Shown here: piece after piece, positions 1 to 8,742 of the stretch | How positions within the stretch are numbered: position 1 is the stretch's first letter | Layout: the number at the start of each line of letters is the position of its first letter | Assembly (NCBI GenBank): GCA_014360805.1 | Contig: JACIWU010000007.1 | Location: 1-64,000 of the forward strand | Direction: 5' to 3' | Length of the DNA stretch: 64,000 bases | Origin: Chloroflexota bacterium | GTDB lineage: Bacteria; Chloroflexota; Anaerolineae; DTLA01 | Notes under the pieces: generated by a model | The model's input: only the letters and a program-made list of their open reading frames with translations | What the model was told of the DNA's origin: nothing | Database searches by the model: none | Position numbers and translations under genes: made by a program

Positions 1-2386
1 GCCCCGAATTCGGGGCGGGGGAGGGTGATGCGGCAGGCCGTGGATTGTCCCCCATTCCTGTCTGTGCAGGGAGCTCATTCCCCTTCCCCGCTCGCGGGGT
101 AGGGGTCAGGGGATGGGGTTCCAACCCCGCGAGCGGGGAAGGAACCGGGGGAAGGGTTCTAATCGCACTGTGAATCTCCCCTATGACTCGTTCAAGGTCG
201 TTCAGTACCTGCTCGTTCGTGAAACGCAGGACGCGGTAGCCCAGGCTTTCCAGCACAGCCTGCCGCGCAGCGTCGTGTTCCTCTTGCGTCTCGTGAATTG
301 CGCCATCCACCTCCACGACCAGGCGTGGCTCGCGGGCGTAGAAGTCCACGATGAAGCGGTCAATGCAGTGCTGGCGGCGGAATTTGACGCCCAGTTGCCC
401 CTCGCGCAGGCGCTGCCAGAGGGCTTCTTCGGCAGGTGTAGGGTTCTTGCGCATCTCTTGCGCCTGGGGGCCGAGGTGCTCATACAGGTTCGCAGGCGTT
501 TGCCAGCGGTATTCGTGAGCCAGCCCGTGAGATTGCTCGCCATACTTGACGAACAACGCAATCGCCACGCCCTGGCGGATGTCAAAGACGTTTTCGTCCG
601 GGCCGCCGTCGGGGGCGGTCTCCCGCTTCAGGCTGTTGCCGTGCAGGTCCAGGATGTAAATCTCGTCAAAGGTCTTGAGCAGGCTCTGGCGCATGCCGCG
701 AAAGGTGGGGTTATCCAGGTAGCCATGGTTGGTGATCATGGCGACGATGCCGCGCCCGGCCCGGTGAATCTTCCACTGGGCGAAGCGCAGGAACTTGACG
801 TAGTCATCCTGCAGCCATTTAGGGTTTTTCTCGCCGAGCGGCCGGCCGTCCACGGTGTAGTAACTCTGCGCGCCGTCCAGGTCGGTTTTGAGCAGTTCCT
901 CTGTCCAGCGGTTCTGGTTGGCCGAGATGCCGGAATAGGGCGGGTTGCCCAGGATGACCAGAATTGGCTCGTCCTTCTTGACCTGGGCGGCGTGATGGCT
1001 CTCTTCGGAGAGCGAAGCCAGGCCGGGGATGGTGATTTGCTGGAGATCTTCCATCTCCAGGGTGTTGGTCAGGTAGAACTGGAAACGCTCGCCGTTCTGC
1101 AACGGGACGCCCAGCGCCTCCAGCAGGAAGCCGATTTTCATGTGGCCGATGGCGTACGGGGCCATGAGCAACTCAAAGGCGTAGAAGTGGGGCAGGATGT
1201 GCCCGCGCAAGAAGTTCTCTTTGGCTCCTTCGCCGTATTTGCGGGTGAACTCCCCAAAAGCGAGGTGGATGGCCTCGGCGGGGAAGGTCAGGGTGCCCGC
1301 GGCGGGGTCCAGCAGGGTTACCTTGGAATCGGCCAGGCCATCGGCGAGGCCGAAGCGCGTCTTGAGCAGGTTATGCACGGCGCGGACGATGTAACGGACG
1401 ACCGGCTGGGGGGTGTAGTAAACGCCGCGCCGCTCACGGGTTTCGGGGTCGTATTCGGCCAGGAAGGTCTCGTAGAAGTGCAGGATGGGGTCGTCGCCCT
1501 TGCCCTGCTGGTAGTATTGGGTCAGGATGGCTTGCACATCGGCGGCGTGCAGCACGGCGGCAATCTCGTCCACGATGACTTCCATCTGGGGCGAGGGCTT
1601 GCCCAGCGAGATGAACTGGAAGACGTCGCGCAGGATGCCGATGGTGGAGGGGATGAGGGCGTAGGCCATCTGACGGTTGAACGGCCCCTGCGTGCGGGTG
1701 CGGGCGGCGAACAGGCCGTAGGTGATGGTCTGGGCGTAGAGGTCGGCGAACTGCTCCTCGGTCAGGCCGGCGATGAGGTACTTCTGGAAAGCCTCGTAGA
1801 AGCCGTAGAGGCCCTTTTGCTTCTGGGCCAGTTCGGGGCGGATGACCTCGTCGCGGAGGAAGCGGGTGCGCCGCGCCAGTTCCACCGAGAGGGCTTCGGG
1901 CGTCAACGTGGGCGGCAGGGCGAAAGAAAAGAAGGTCTGGAACAGGTGCGTCAGGGCCTCCACCTGTTCTGCAGGCGGGCGAGCCTTGAGCGTCTGGGCG
2001 ATGAACGGGCGGGCGAGCAAAGCGCGCTCCAACAGCACGCCCTGTCGGTACAGGCGGAATTCGTAGAAATCGGTCAGGATGACGTTGGGGAAGGTTTGCC
2101 GGTAGCGCTGGAGTTGCTCCGAGGTCTCAACGATGTCCAGTTTGGCCCCGGGCGCTTTGGCTTCAATGTAGCCGATGACCTGGTGCGCGCCGTCCCAGAC
2201 GCGGAAATCGGGGTTGCCGGCCTCGGTGGGCTTGGGGAGGACCGTAACCTGGACGGCGCGGTGCAGGGTTTGGGCAAGGTCTTCCAGCAGCGACTTGAGC
2301 GCGGGATAGTAACTCTCCTCGCGGGCGTCGCCGCGCTGGGTGAGAGTCGCGATGGATTGCAGGTAGGATTGCAGACGTTTGTTCAC
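1..2386 (-). CDS. Type ISP-like restriction-modification protein with embedded DUF559 nuclease (partial, 3' end off window)
   Basis: The frame is open from a GTG at 2386 (AGGAGG at 2398-2403) to the window edge without a stop, so the C-terminus is missing. The N-terminal ~90 residues carry a PD-(D/E)XK-like pattern (GNPDFRVWD then YIEAKAPG), expected of the cleaving domain of single-chain type ISP enzymes. An N6-adenine methylase core follows, with motif I as LLDPAAGTLTF (about residue 360) and motif IV as NPPYSG (about 480). The typical conserved stretch ENVFDIRQGVAIALFVK comes next. At about residue 640 the family sequence stops and a DUF559 (Vsr-like) domain begins (MRKNPTPAEEALWQRLREG ... 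VVEVDGAIHE ... VLRFTNEQVLNDLERVI). After it the frame runs through low-complexity proline-rich sequence encoded by a palindromic repeat (59-160). The target-recognition part would lie beyond the window. Methylase family is clear; the insertion reading is inference. Confidence 0.8.
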   Translation of the reverse strand, partial: MNKRLQSYLQSIATLTQRGDAREESYYPALKSLLEDLAQTLHRAVQVTVLPKPTEAGNPDFRVWDGAHQVIGYIEAKAPGAKLDIVETSEQLQRYRQTFPNVILTDFYEFRLYRQGVLLERALLARPFIAQTLKARPPAEQVEALTHLFQTFFSFALPPTLTPEALSVELARRTRFLRDEVIRPELAQKQKGLYGFYEAFQKYLIAGLTEEQFADLYAQTITYGLFAARTRTQGPFNRQMAYALIPSTIGILRDVFQFISLGKPSPQMEVIVDEIAAVLHAADVQAILTQYYQQGKGDDPILHFYETFLAEYDPETRERRGVYYTPQPVVRYIVRAVHNLLKTRFGLADGLADSKVTLLDPAAGTLTFPAEAIHLAFGEFTRKYGEGAKENFLRGHILPHFYAFELLMAPYAIGHMKIGFLLEALGVPLQNGERFQFYLTNTLEMEDLQQITIPGLASLSEESHHAAQVKKDEPILVILGNPPYSGISANQNRWTEELLKTDLDGAQSYYTVDGRPLGEKNPKWLQDDYVKFLRFAQWKIHRAGRGIVAMITNHGYLDNPTFRGMRQSLLKTFDEIYILDLHGNSLKRETAPDGGPDENVFDIRQGVAIALFVKYGEQSHGLAHEYRWQTPANLYEHLGPQAQEMRKNPTPAEEALWQRLREGQLGVKFRRQHCIDRFIVDFYAREPRLVVEVDGAIHETQEEHDAARQAVLESLGYRVLRFTNEQVLNDLERVIGEIHSAIRTLPPVPSPLAGLEPHPLTPTPRAGKGNELPAQTGMGDNPRPAASPSPAPNSG

Positions 2387-2466
2387 GGTTCGCGATGCCT
2401 CCTGCGGCTCGTGGTACGGCCCGGCGGCGCGGCGGTGGCCGGCCGGGTGCCGCGGTCGCCGGCCGC

Positions 2467-2495
2467 ATTATACCACATCGTGGGGATTCCCACCA
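2467..2495 (-). promoter_or_regulatory. Putative promoter of the restriction-modification gene with a palindrome at -35
   Basis: On the minus strand an extended -10 (TGGTATAAT, 2467-2475) lies about 80 bp upstream of the GTG start. The -35 is weak and overlaps a short inverted repeat, GTGGG-GATT-CCCAC (2480-2493). That is a plausible site for an autoregulator or controller protein, though no such gene is visible. Confidence 0.45.
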
Positions 2496-2499
2496 GCGG

Positions 2500-2960
2500 T
2501 AGCGCGATCCCACGGAGCTGGTTGTAACCGCGACTGCACGCGAATGTAGCGAGCGTAGGGACAGGTTTCCATACTGCCCTGTAACCGCGAATAACACGAA
2601 TGTACGCGAAGGGCATTATGCCCAACGCTGAAGCATCGGGCTGAAGGGGCAAAGCCCTGCGGGCTGCCCCAGCCCTGAAGGGGCTTGGTTCGTTCAGCGC
2701 GGGGGTTCACCCCCGCGCGCTGGCTGACCTCACCCCCTCATTCCCCCTCTCCCGGCAGGAGAGGGGGACGCCGAAGGCCGGGGGTGAGGTGCGGTGTCCC
2801 CCACCCTGGCCCGCCCCGCGCCGCGGGAGAAGCCCACGATGACGGCCGTGCGCCGTCCCCTCGCGGAACAAACCTGCGCGTTCTTCCCCCATTTGCAGGC
2901 GAGAAGCACAGCACGCCCAGGCGCGCGGCGGCCCGCCCTTCTTGGTGTCTTCGCCACTTT
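2500..2960. repeat. Gene-free stretch of REP-like palindromes
   Basis: The 640 bp between the restriction-modification gene and the YqeC fusion holds no convincing gene. It contains three repeat types also found elsewhere in the window. One is a fragment with CAGGTTTCCATACTGCCCT (2560-2580). One is an AGCCCTGAAGGGGCTTGGTT element followed by a GGGGGTTCACCCCC hairpin (2671-2720). The third is a C-rich palindrome, CCCCTCTCCCG...GAGAGGGGG (2743-2766). Long open frames here are GC-driven artefacts. Confidence 0.7.
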
Positions 2961-2970
2961 GTGGTAAATT
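2942..2970 (+). promoter_or_regulatory. Possible sigma-70 promoter for the YqeC fusion
   Basis: TTGGTG (2942-2947) and TAAATT (2965-2970) are separated by 17 bp and lie 56 bp before the TTG start. The -35 is imperfect, so this is tentative. Confidence 0.35.
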
Positions 2971-3026
2971 GCAACTATCTCTGCGCTCGCCGCGTCTCTG
3001 CGGCGGGCCACTGGGAGACACACGAC

Positions 3027-5264
3027 TTGACATTCGCAGATGCCATTGGACTGCAACGCGGCGACGTGCTGGCGCTGGTGGGAGCCGGCGGCAAGACTAC
3101 CCTCACGGCCCTGCTGGGCGTGGAGTTGCTGGCCCGAGGCGAACCCGTCGCCTGCTGCGCCACGACCATGACCCTGCTGCCCGCGCCCGGCGCCCGCGTG
3201 CGCGTGATGTTCACAAACCGCGAGGACGCCGCGGCAGCCATCCGCGACGCGCTGGAATCCGGCCAACTCCCCTGGGTCGCGGGCGAACCTTCGTCCCAAC
3301 GCGACCCCGCATGCCACGCCCGCGACGGCATGGTTCAGCCCATCGCGCTGACCGACGCCAAGGTCGCCGGCGCCGCCCCCGCGGACATAGACCGCATCCA
3401 TGCGGCGCTGCCCGACGTAACGCTCATCGTGGAGGCCGACGGCGCGCGCCATCGCTGGCTCAAGGCGCCCGCGGACTATGAGCCGCAACTGCCCGCGTCC
3501 ACCGCGATTCTGTCGTCGGTCGCGCACCTGGGCATCCTCGGCAAGCCCCTGACCGAGGAATTCGTCCACCGTCCGGAGCGCGTGGCGCGTATCCTGGACG
3601 CGCCGATGGGCACAATCCTCACGCCGCAGATGGTGGCAGCGATTCTGACGCACCCAGAAGGCGGACTGAAGGGCTGGCAGCCCGGAATGCGCGCCGTTCC
3701 GATCCTCACCCTGCCCGACGCCGATTTCCCGACGCCAGACGATCTCGTGCAGGCGCTGCTGGAAAACAGCCGGGTTTCCCATGTCGTCCTCGCATGGCTG
3801 GGCGAAACACCGTGGGTGCAGGCAATCCACCGCCCCACCCCGCAGGACAGTAGAAGGCCGGTTGTCGGCGTCCTCCTTGCCGCTGGCGGCTCCAGCCGCC
3901 TGGGTAAGCCCAAGCAACTCCTCCCCTTCGGCGGCACGACGCTGGTGGAGCACGCGCTGGACATCCTGCTCCGCTCGCCCGTGGACGAGGTCGTCGTGGT
4001 GCTGGGCGCGCACGCCGAGGAGATCGCGCCACGGTTGCAGAAGCCGCGCGTGCGCGTGGTGCTCAACCCGCGCTGGGAGCAGGGGCAGAGCACTTCGCTC
4101 CACGCCGCGCTGGACGCCCTGCCGCCCGACTGCGCCGCCATGGTCTTCGTGCCGTGCGACATGCCCTGGATCTCGCCCGAACTCATCGCGGAGATCATCG
4201 CGACGTGGGAGCGGACGGGCAAGCCGCTTGTGGCCACGCTCGGCGGAGAGGTGCGCGGCATTCCGGCGCTCATCGCGCGCGAGATCTTCCCCGAACTGAA
4301 GACCATTCCGGGCGACCAGGGGTGCCGCGTCCTGATTCGGGGAGATTCCGCCCGCGTGGCGCACGTTCAAGCCGACCCGCGCCTGCTGGCCGACATTGAC
4401 ACGCCCGAGCAGTATCAAGCGGCGCTGGAAGAATACCATCGCAGACGACAAGGAGAGCAAATGCAACACCTGAAGTCCATCCGCAACCTCATCGTGGACA
4501 TGGACGGCGTGCTGTACCGCGGCGACGCGCCGATTCCGGGCATCGTGCCATTTTTCCGATTCCTGCGCGAGAACCGCATCCGCTTTCTCCTCGCCACCAA
4601 CAACTCCACGCTGACCCCGCAGGAGTACTCGGAGAAAATGGCGCGCATGGGCGTGGACATCCCGCCCGAATCCATTCTGACGTCGGGGCTGGCCGCCGCG
4701 GACTATCTCGCGGCCCGCTACCCCAAGGGGACGCGCGTCCACGTGATCGGCGAGGCCGGCCTGCGCCAGGCGCTGGCGTCCGTGGGGTTCGTGCTGGCCG
4801 ACGAGGATGTGGCGGCCGTGGTGGTCGGCATGGATCGCCAGGTAACCTTTGAGAAACTTGCGCGGGCCACGCTTCTCATTCGGGCAGGTGCGCTGTTCGT
4901 CGGCACAAATCCCGACAAGACGTTGCCCGTGCCCGAGGGCGAAATCCCCGGAAACGGCGCTCTGCTGGCCCTGCTGGAGGCCGCAAGCGGTGTGCAGCCC
5001 CTCGTCATCGGCAAGCCCGAAAAGCACCTGTACGAAATCGCCATGCGGCGGCTCGGCGCTCCGAAGGAGACAACGGCCGCCCTGGGAGATAGGCTGGAGA
5101 CGGACATCCTGGGCGCCGAACGCGCCGGGCTGTTCTCCATCATGGTACTATCGGGCGTATCCACCCGCGAGCAGGCCCTGACCTCGCCGCATCCGCCCAA
5201 CCTGATCTTCCAGGATGTCGGCGAACTGACGGAAGCGTGGCGCGTGTTGCTGGACGGGGCATAG
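3027..5264 (+). CDS. YqeC-MocA-HAD three-domain fusion (selenium/molybdenum cofactor protein plus HAD-IIA phosphatase)
   Basis: The TTG start at 3027 is chosen because GGGAGA lies 8 nt upstream and the YqeC domain begins there; 745 residues. Residues 1-~260 match YqeC, a protein linked to selenium-dependent molybdenum hydroxylases, with P-loop GAGGKTT (19-25). Residues ~279-475 match the MocA/MobA nucleotidyltransferase fold (LLAAGGSSRLGKPKQLLP), which transfers CMP to molybdopterin. Residues 479-745 are a HAD-IIA/NagD-type phosphatase with D491-M-D493-G-V-L and a late GDRLETDI motif. The frame is continuous between MocA and HAD, but a Met at 4461 has AAGGAG a few bases upstream. The HAD part may therefore also be made as a separate protein. 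YqeC-MocA fusions are plausible within one pathway; the added HAD is unusual and its substrate is unknown. Confidence 0.85.
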   Translation: MTFADAIGLQRGDVLALVGAGGKTTLTALLGVELLARGEPVACCATTMTLLPAPGARVRVMFTNREDAAAAIRDALESGQLPWVAGEPSSQRDPACHARDGMVQPIALTDAKVAGAAPADIDRIHAALPDVTLIVEADGARHRWLKAPADYEPQLPASTAILSSVAHLGILGKPLTEEFVHRPERVARILDAPMGTILTPQMVAAILTHPEGGLKGWQPGMRAVPILTLPDADFPTPDDLVQALLENSRVSHVVLAWLGETPWVQAIHRPTPQDSRRPVVGVLLAAGGSSRLGKPKQLLPFGGTTLVEHALDILLRSPVDEVVVVLGAHAEEIAPRLQKPRVRVVLNPRWEQGQSTSLHAALDALPPDCAAMVFVPCDMPWISPELIAEIIATWERTGKPLVATLGGEVRGIPALIAREIFPELKTIPGDQGCRVLIRGDSARVAHVQADPRLLADIDTPEQYQAALEEYHRRRQGEQMQHLKSIRNLIVDMDGVLYRGDAPIPGIVPFFRFLRENRIRFLLATNNSTLTPQEYSEKMARMGVDIPPESILTSGLAAADYLAARYPKGTRVHVIGEAGLRQALASVGFVLADEDVAAVVVGMDRQVTFEKLARATLLIRAGALFVGTNPDKTLPVPEGEIPGNGALLALLEAASGVQPLVIGKPEKHLYEIAMRRLGAPKETTAALGDRLETDILGAERAGLFSIMVLSGVSTREQALTSPHPPNLIFQDVGELTEAWRVLLDGA

Positions 5265-5782
5265 GGGGCAGCAACGCGGCATCGCCGCCACAGGGGCGCG
5301 CAAGCCCCGCATCACCGCCGCCCGCCCGCGCCAGCGCGAAAGGCGCGTGCGCGTGTGCCCGCGCGGGGCTAAACCCCCGCGCTGACGGAACAAAGCCCCT
5401 TCGGGGCTGGGCCAGCGCGCGTCGGGCAGACTGTCCCCTCTCCCGCCGGGAGAGGGCTAGGGTGAGGGCCGTTCGGATCGCGAAGAACACGAAACGACGC
5501 CTCAGCAGCGGGCGGCGCGGCGCTCCAGCGGCAGGCGTAACACCCTTCGCATAGATTCGTGTTATTCGTGGATAGGCAAGGCAGGTATGGAAACCTGCCC
5601 TACGTTCGCTCGGTTCGTGGCACAATGCCCAAACACGTAGGGCGGCTTTCCATAGCCGCCGAAAAGGCTAAGCAATCTCGCGTTCCCTATTGGCGTAGAT
5701 TCGTGTTATTCGTGGATGACCCCAGTTACATGTAGAAAGCGCGGTCTTGCCGTAGGCCGCCCAGCCCACGCGGAGGAAAAAC
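5265..5782. repeat. Intergenic repeats (about 520 bp, no gene)
   Basis: An inverted copy of the AGCCCC-type REP element with its hairpin lies at 5361-5408. A C-rich palindrome with CCCCTCTCCCGCCGGGAGAG follows (5434-5455). A 24-bp unit beginning GTAGGGCGGCTTTCC occupies 5637-5660, and GGTATGGAAACCTGCCCTAC sits at 5584-5603. Two near-identical stretches containing AGATTCGTGTTATTCGTGGA lie at 5552-5571 and 5697-5716. No gene is supported. Confidence 0.65.
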
Positions 5783-6661
5783 ATGCATCGGCGAGGCACG
5801 GCCTGGCACAGGTGGGCGCTGCTCGCGATCGCCGTCGCAGCAGCGGGCGCAACGTTCCTGCTCAACGTCAGTCGGCCCGGGCCGCTGGCCCGTGTCGGCG
5901 AAGGTGAGTCCGCCCCCATGCCCGCCACCCTCACCGTCGCCACCCTCAACCTGTGGCACGACTACCCGCGCTACTCCCGACAGGCCGAACGCCTCCAGGC
6001 GGCGACCCTGGCGCTGCGCGACCTGTCGCCCCATGTGGTGTGCCTGCAAGAAGCCTCGCGCACGCCTGTCGTGGCCCACGCAGCCCGCCAATTGGCCAAT
6101 GGCCTTGGCATCTCCGGCGTGTACGCCCGCGCCAACGGCAACCGCGCGCTCATCCGTTTTGAGGAGGGCGAGGCCATCCTGGTGCGCGGCGCGCTGGCCA
6201 ACGCCGCGTGGCGCGAACTGTCGCCCACCGCCGGCTTCTTTGAGCATCGGCTGGCCGTCTGGGGCACGGTGGACACCGAAGCGGGACCGGTTGTCGTCTT
6301 CAGCACGCATATCACCAACAAGCGAGGCGCGGTCAACGTCGCGCAAATCCGCGCACTCGTGGACATCGTGGAGCGCGAACGGCGAGGACTGCCTGCGGTC
6401 GTGGCGGGCGACTTCAACGCCGACGAGCCCGCGCCCCAGATACAGGCGCTGCCCGCCCCCTGGCGCGACGCCTTCCGCGCGGCCCGGCCTGACGCGCTGG
6501 GGGTCACCAGCATAGATTCAAACCGGCGGATTGACTACATCTTCTTGGTGGATGGCGATGGCGTGCGCTGGCACGTTCTGGACGCCGACACCTTCGGCGG
6601 CGAGGACATCTCGGACCACCGAGGCGTGTGGGCGCGGGCCACTCTCGTGCCGAATCGGTAA
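5783..6661 (+). CDS. Endonuclease/exonuclease/phosphatase (EEP) family protein, membrane-anchored or secreted
   Basis: 292 residues. The N-terminus is basic and followed by one hydrophobic segment (about 11-30), so the catalytic domain is probably extracytoplasmic. The EEP fold is shown by TVATLNLWHD (about 51-60), catalytic E90 in VCLQEAS, GDFNAD (D210, N212) and SDH at 277-279 near the C-terminus. The family hydrolyses phosphodiesters or phosphomonoesters (nucleases, sphingomyelinases, inositol phosphatases). The substrate cannot be told from sequence. The gene stands alone, flanked by repeats upstream and a convergent transporter gene 6 bp downstream. Confidence 0.82.
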   Translation: MHRRGTAWHRWALLAIAVAAAGATFLLNVSRPGPLARVGEGESAPMPATLTVATLNLWHDYPRYSRQAERLQAATLALRDLSPHVVCLQEASRTPVVAHAARQLANGLGISGVYARANGNRALIRFEEGEAILVRGALANAAWRELSPTAGFFEHRLAVWGTVDTEAGPVVVFSTHITNKRGAVNVAQIRALVDIVERERRGLPAVVAGDFNADEPAPQIQALPAPWRDAFRAARPDALGVTSIDSNRRIDYIFLVDGDGVRWHVLDADTFGGEDISDHRGVWARATLVPNR

Positions 6662-6667
6662 GTGGCG

Positions 6668-7582
6668 CTACACCGCCTCGGGCGGCGCGGGCCGGGCGTT
6701 GCGCCGCCACTGCGCCAGTGCCACGCCCACGATCGCCACGCCCATACCCACGTACTGCACCGCCTGCAGGCGCTCGCCCAGCGTCAGCAGCGCGATCAGC
6801 GCCGTGGCGAACGGCGATAGGTTCAGCAGCAGATTCATCTCCAGCGCCGTCAGCGTCTGAAGCGCGTGATTGTACAACAGATAGGCCGCCGCCGTGTTGA
6901 CCAGCGCCAGCCAGAGGACAATCCAGACCCCAGGGGCGGCCATTCGCGGCGCGCCTTCCACGGCCAGCGCCAACGGCAACAGCGCGATGCCACCGAACCC
7001 CAGCGGGAAAGCCGTGAGCGCCAACGTGCCCGCGGTTCCGTCGCGCGCCACCTCTCGGCCCAGAATCCCGAACACGGCGAACGCCGCCAGGCCCAGCCCC
7101 GTAACCGCCAACCCCAGCGGCTCGCCCGCCCGCAGTCCGGGCGCGAAGAACACCCCGCACCCCGCCAGGCACACGGCCAGCCCGATCACCTGCACGCGGG
7201 TCGGGTACTCCCGAAGCCACAGGATGCCGAACCCCAGCACCAGCAGCGGCACCAGGCTCATCAAGAACGAACTCGTGGTAGAAGGCAGGTACTGCAACCC
7301 CCAGAAGAGGCATCCGTTTCCGACGGTATAGGCGCACAGGCCGATGAGCGCCAGCCGCACCCACACGCCGCGCGAACGCGGGCGCGTGTTGCGGCGCAGC
7401 GCGAACGGGAGTAGAATCACAAACGCGGCCGTGTACCGGAGGCCCGCCAGCGTCAGCGGCCCGGCGTAGCGAAGCCCCGCCTTCACAAGCACGAACGACG
7501 AGCCCCAAACCACCACCACGACCAGCGCCTCGGCCAGGGCAGTGGGGAGAGGCGGCCCAACGCGCGATCGGGACGGAATCAT
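6668..7582 (-). CDS. EamA/DMT-family transporter (RhaT-like)
   Basis: An inner-membrane protein of about 304 residues with some ten hydrophobic helices and the duplicated EamA fold. Typical features are WGSSFVLVKAGLRYAGPLTL near the N-terminus and LTLGERLQAVQYVGMGVAIVG at the end of the second repeat. Drug/metabolite transporters of this family usually export or exchange small metabolites; the substrate is unknown. The ATG at 7582 is favoured because GGAG lies about 8 nt upstream; in-frame ATGs at 7588 and 7597 are alternatives. Longer upstream frames run through repeats and are unlikely. Convergent with the EEP gene. Confidence 0.82.
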   Translation of the reverse strand: MIPSRSRVGPPLPTALAEALVVVVVWGSSFVLVKAGLRYAGPLTLAGLRYTAAFVILLPFALRRNTRPRSRGVWVRLALIGLCAYTVGNGCLFWGLQYLPSTTSSFLMSLVPLLVLGFGILWLREYPTRVQVIGLAVCLAGCGVFFAPGLRAGEPLGLAVTGLGLAAFAVFGILGREVARDGTAGTLALTAFPLGFGGIALLPLALAVEGAPRMAAPGVWIVLWLALVNTAAAYLLYNHALQTLTALEMNLLLNLSPFATALIALLTLGERLQAVQYVGMGVAIVGVALAQWRRNARPAPPEAV

Positions 7583-7610
7583 GGGCATACTCTCCATGCA
7601 GAGTGCTGCC

Positions 7611-7639
7611 ATTATTGCGCGCCGCGGGCCGAGTGTCAA
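7611..7639 (-). promoter_or_regulatory. Sigma-70 promoter of the EamA transporter
   Basis: On the minus strand TTGACA (7634-7639) and AATAAT (7611-7616) are 17 bp apart. The expected start site near 7604 sits just before the candidate ATGs. This excludes the much longer upstream start. Confidence 0.7.
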
Positions 7640-7659
7640 GATTCGGCGCTCCATGGCCC

Positions 7660-7855
7660 CGTTCGCGGGGAGAGGGTTGGGGTGAGGGGTCTCACCCTCG
7701 CCCCGCCTCGCGGGCAGAGAACCCGTAGGGCGGCTTTCCATAGCCGCCTTGCGGCCCCCTCGCCCCGCCTCGCGGGCAGAGCACTGGGGTGAGGGGTCTC
7801 ACCCTCGCCCCGCCTCGCGGGGAGAGGGTTGGGGTGAGGGGTTTATCTCCCACTG
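7660..7855. repeat. Tandem CTCACCC/CGCGGG repeat units
   Basis: Several copies of a unit with GGGGTGAGGGGTCTCACCC and CGCCTCGCGGG follow one another. One copy of the 24-bp GTAGGGCGGCTTTCC element is interposed (7725-7748). No gene is supported. Confidence 0.65.
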
Positions 7856-7866
7856 CCAAAGGATTG

Positions 7867-7895
7867 TTGACAGCCCCGCCTGCAAGGAGTATAAT
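7867..7895 (+). promoter_or_regulatory. Consensus sigma-70 promoter for the nitrilase-fold gene
   Basis: TTGACA (7867-7872) and TATAAT (7890-7895) with a 17-bp spacer match the consensus exactly. It lies 33 bp before the ATG and just downstream of the repeats. Confidence 0.85.
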
Positions 7896-7928
7896 CGCAA
7901 TAGAACATGTTTTCTACGGAGGGCAACC

Positions 7929-8741
7929 ATGAGCGAGATCACCGTCGCCTGCGTCCAGATGTCGCCCCGACTGGGCGAGGTTGGCGAGAACCTGGTTCGG
8001 ATGACCGAATTCATTGAGAAGATTCGCGGCGAGCACGACGTGGATCTCATCGTATTCCCGGAACTGTGCACCACGGGCTACGAATGCGGCGTCCGATTCA
8101 CCGAACTGGCCGAGCGCATCCCCGGCCCCACCACCAACCTCATGAGCCAGCGCGCCTCCGAGTTTGAGGTGCATCTCGCCTTCGGCATGGTGGTCAAAGA
8201 GAAGGTGGAAAGCATCATCTACAACGCGGCCATCCTCATCGGGCCCGACGGCGAGATCCTGGGCGACTACCGCGCCCTGCACCCGAAGGGCGAGGAGCGG
8301 CTGGCCTTCCGCCCTGGCTATCGCCTTCCCGTCTTTGACACGGGCATCGGGCGCATCGGCCTCATGCTGGGCTGGGACCTGGCGTTTCCCGAGGTGGCGC
8401 GGTCGCTGGCGCTGGACGGTGCAGAACTTCTCCTCGCGCTGGCCAACTGGGAGAAGCCCAACCAGGAGGAGTGGAAGGCGTATGCCCTGGCGCGGGCGAT
8501 GGAAAACGCATCGTTCCTGGCAGCGGCCAACCGCATCGGCGAAGAGTACACCTACGCCTTCTTCGGCGAGAGCGTCATCCTCGGCCCCCGCGGGCAAGTG
8601 CTCGCCATCATGGACGAGGAAACCGAGGGATACTGCGTCGCCCGCATCAACCTGGACGACGTGCGGCGCACCCGCGAGGAATTGCAAATCATGCAATGCC
8701 GCCAACCCCAGGCCTACCGCAGCATCGTGAGGAGGTACTGA
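7929..8741 (+). CDS. Nitrilase-superfamily (carbon-nitrogen hydrolase) fold, catalytic residues missing
   Basis: 270 residues, starting at the ATG behind GGAGGG. The fold is clear: TVACVQMSPRLGEVGENL at the N-terminus, VFPELCTTGY with the conserved Glu (E45), and the FPE...GAELLLALANW block. However the catalytic Cys, normally in an ICYD-like motif, is Gly148 (LGWDLAFPE). The usual YRK lysine position is Ala116 (DYRALHPKGEE). The protein is therefore probably not an amidase in the usual sense; it may bind a ligand or have a divergent chemistry. It is read from a consensus promoter and is followed after 1 bp by threonine aldolase, so the two are co-transcribed. Confidence 0.8.
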   Translation: MSEITVACVQMSPRLGEVGENLVRMTEFIEKIRGEHDVDLIVFPELCTTGYECGVRFTELAERIPGPTTNLMSQRASEFEVHLAFGMVVKEKVESIIYNAAILIGPDGEILGDYRALHPKGEERLAFRPGYRLPVFDTGIGRIGLMLGWDLAFPEVARSLALDGAELLLALANWEKPNQEEWKAYALARAMENASFLAAANRIGEEYTYAFFGESVILGPRGQVLAIMDEETEGYCVARINLDDVRRTREELQIMQCRQPQAYRSIVRRY

Positions 8742-8742
8742 T

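Noticed and set aside
113-2527. 804-codon open frame on the plus strand
   Set aside because: It is antisense to the restriction-modification gene, whose minus-strand translation has clear methylase and DUF559 motifs. The plus translation has no family signature and is rich in V/G/Q from GC-biased codons.
2730-5027. Long minus-strand frame opposite the YqeC-MocA-HAD gene
   Set aside because: Antisense to a gene with three recognisable domains; its protein has no motif.
5600-5625. Second sigma-54 promoter (TGGCAC near 5618)
   Set aside because: No TTGC at the required distance.
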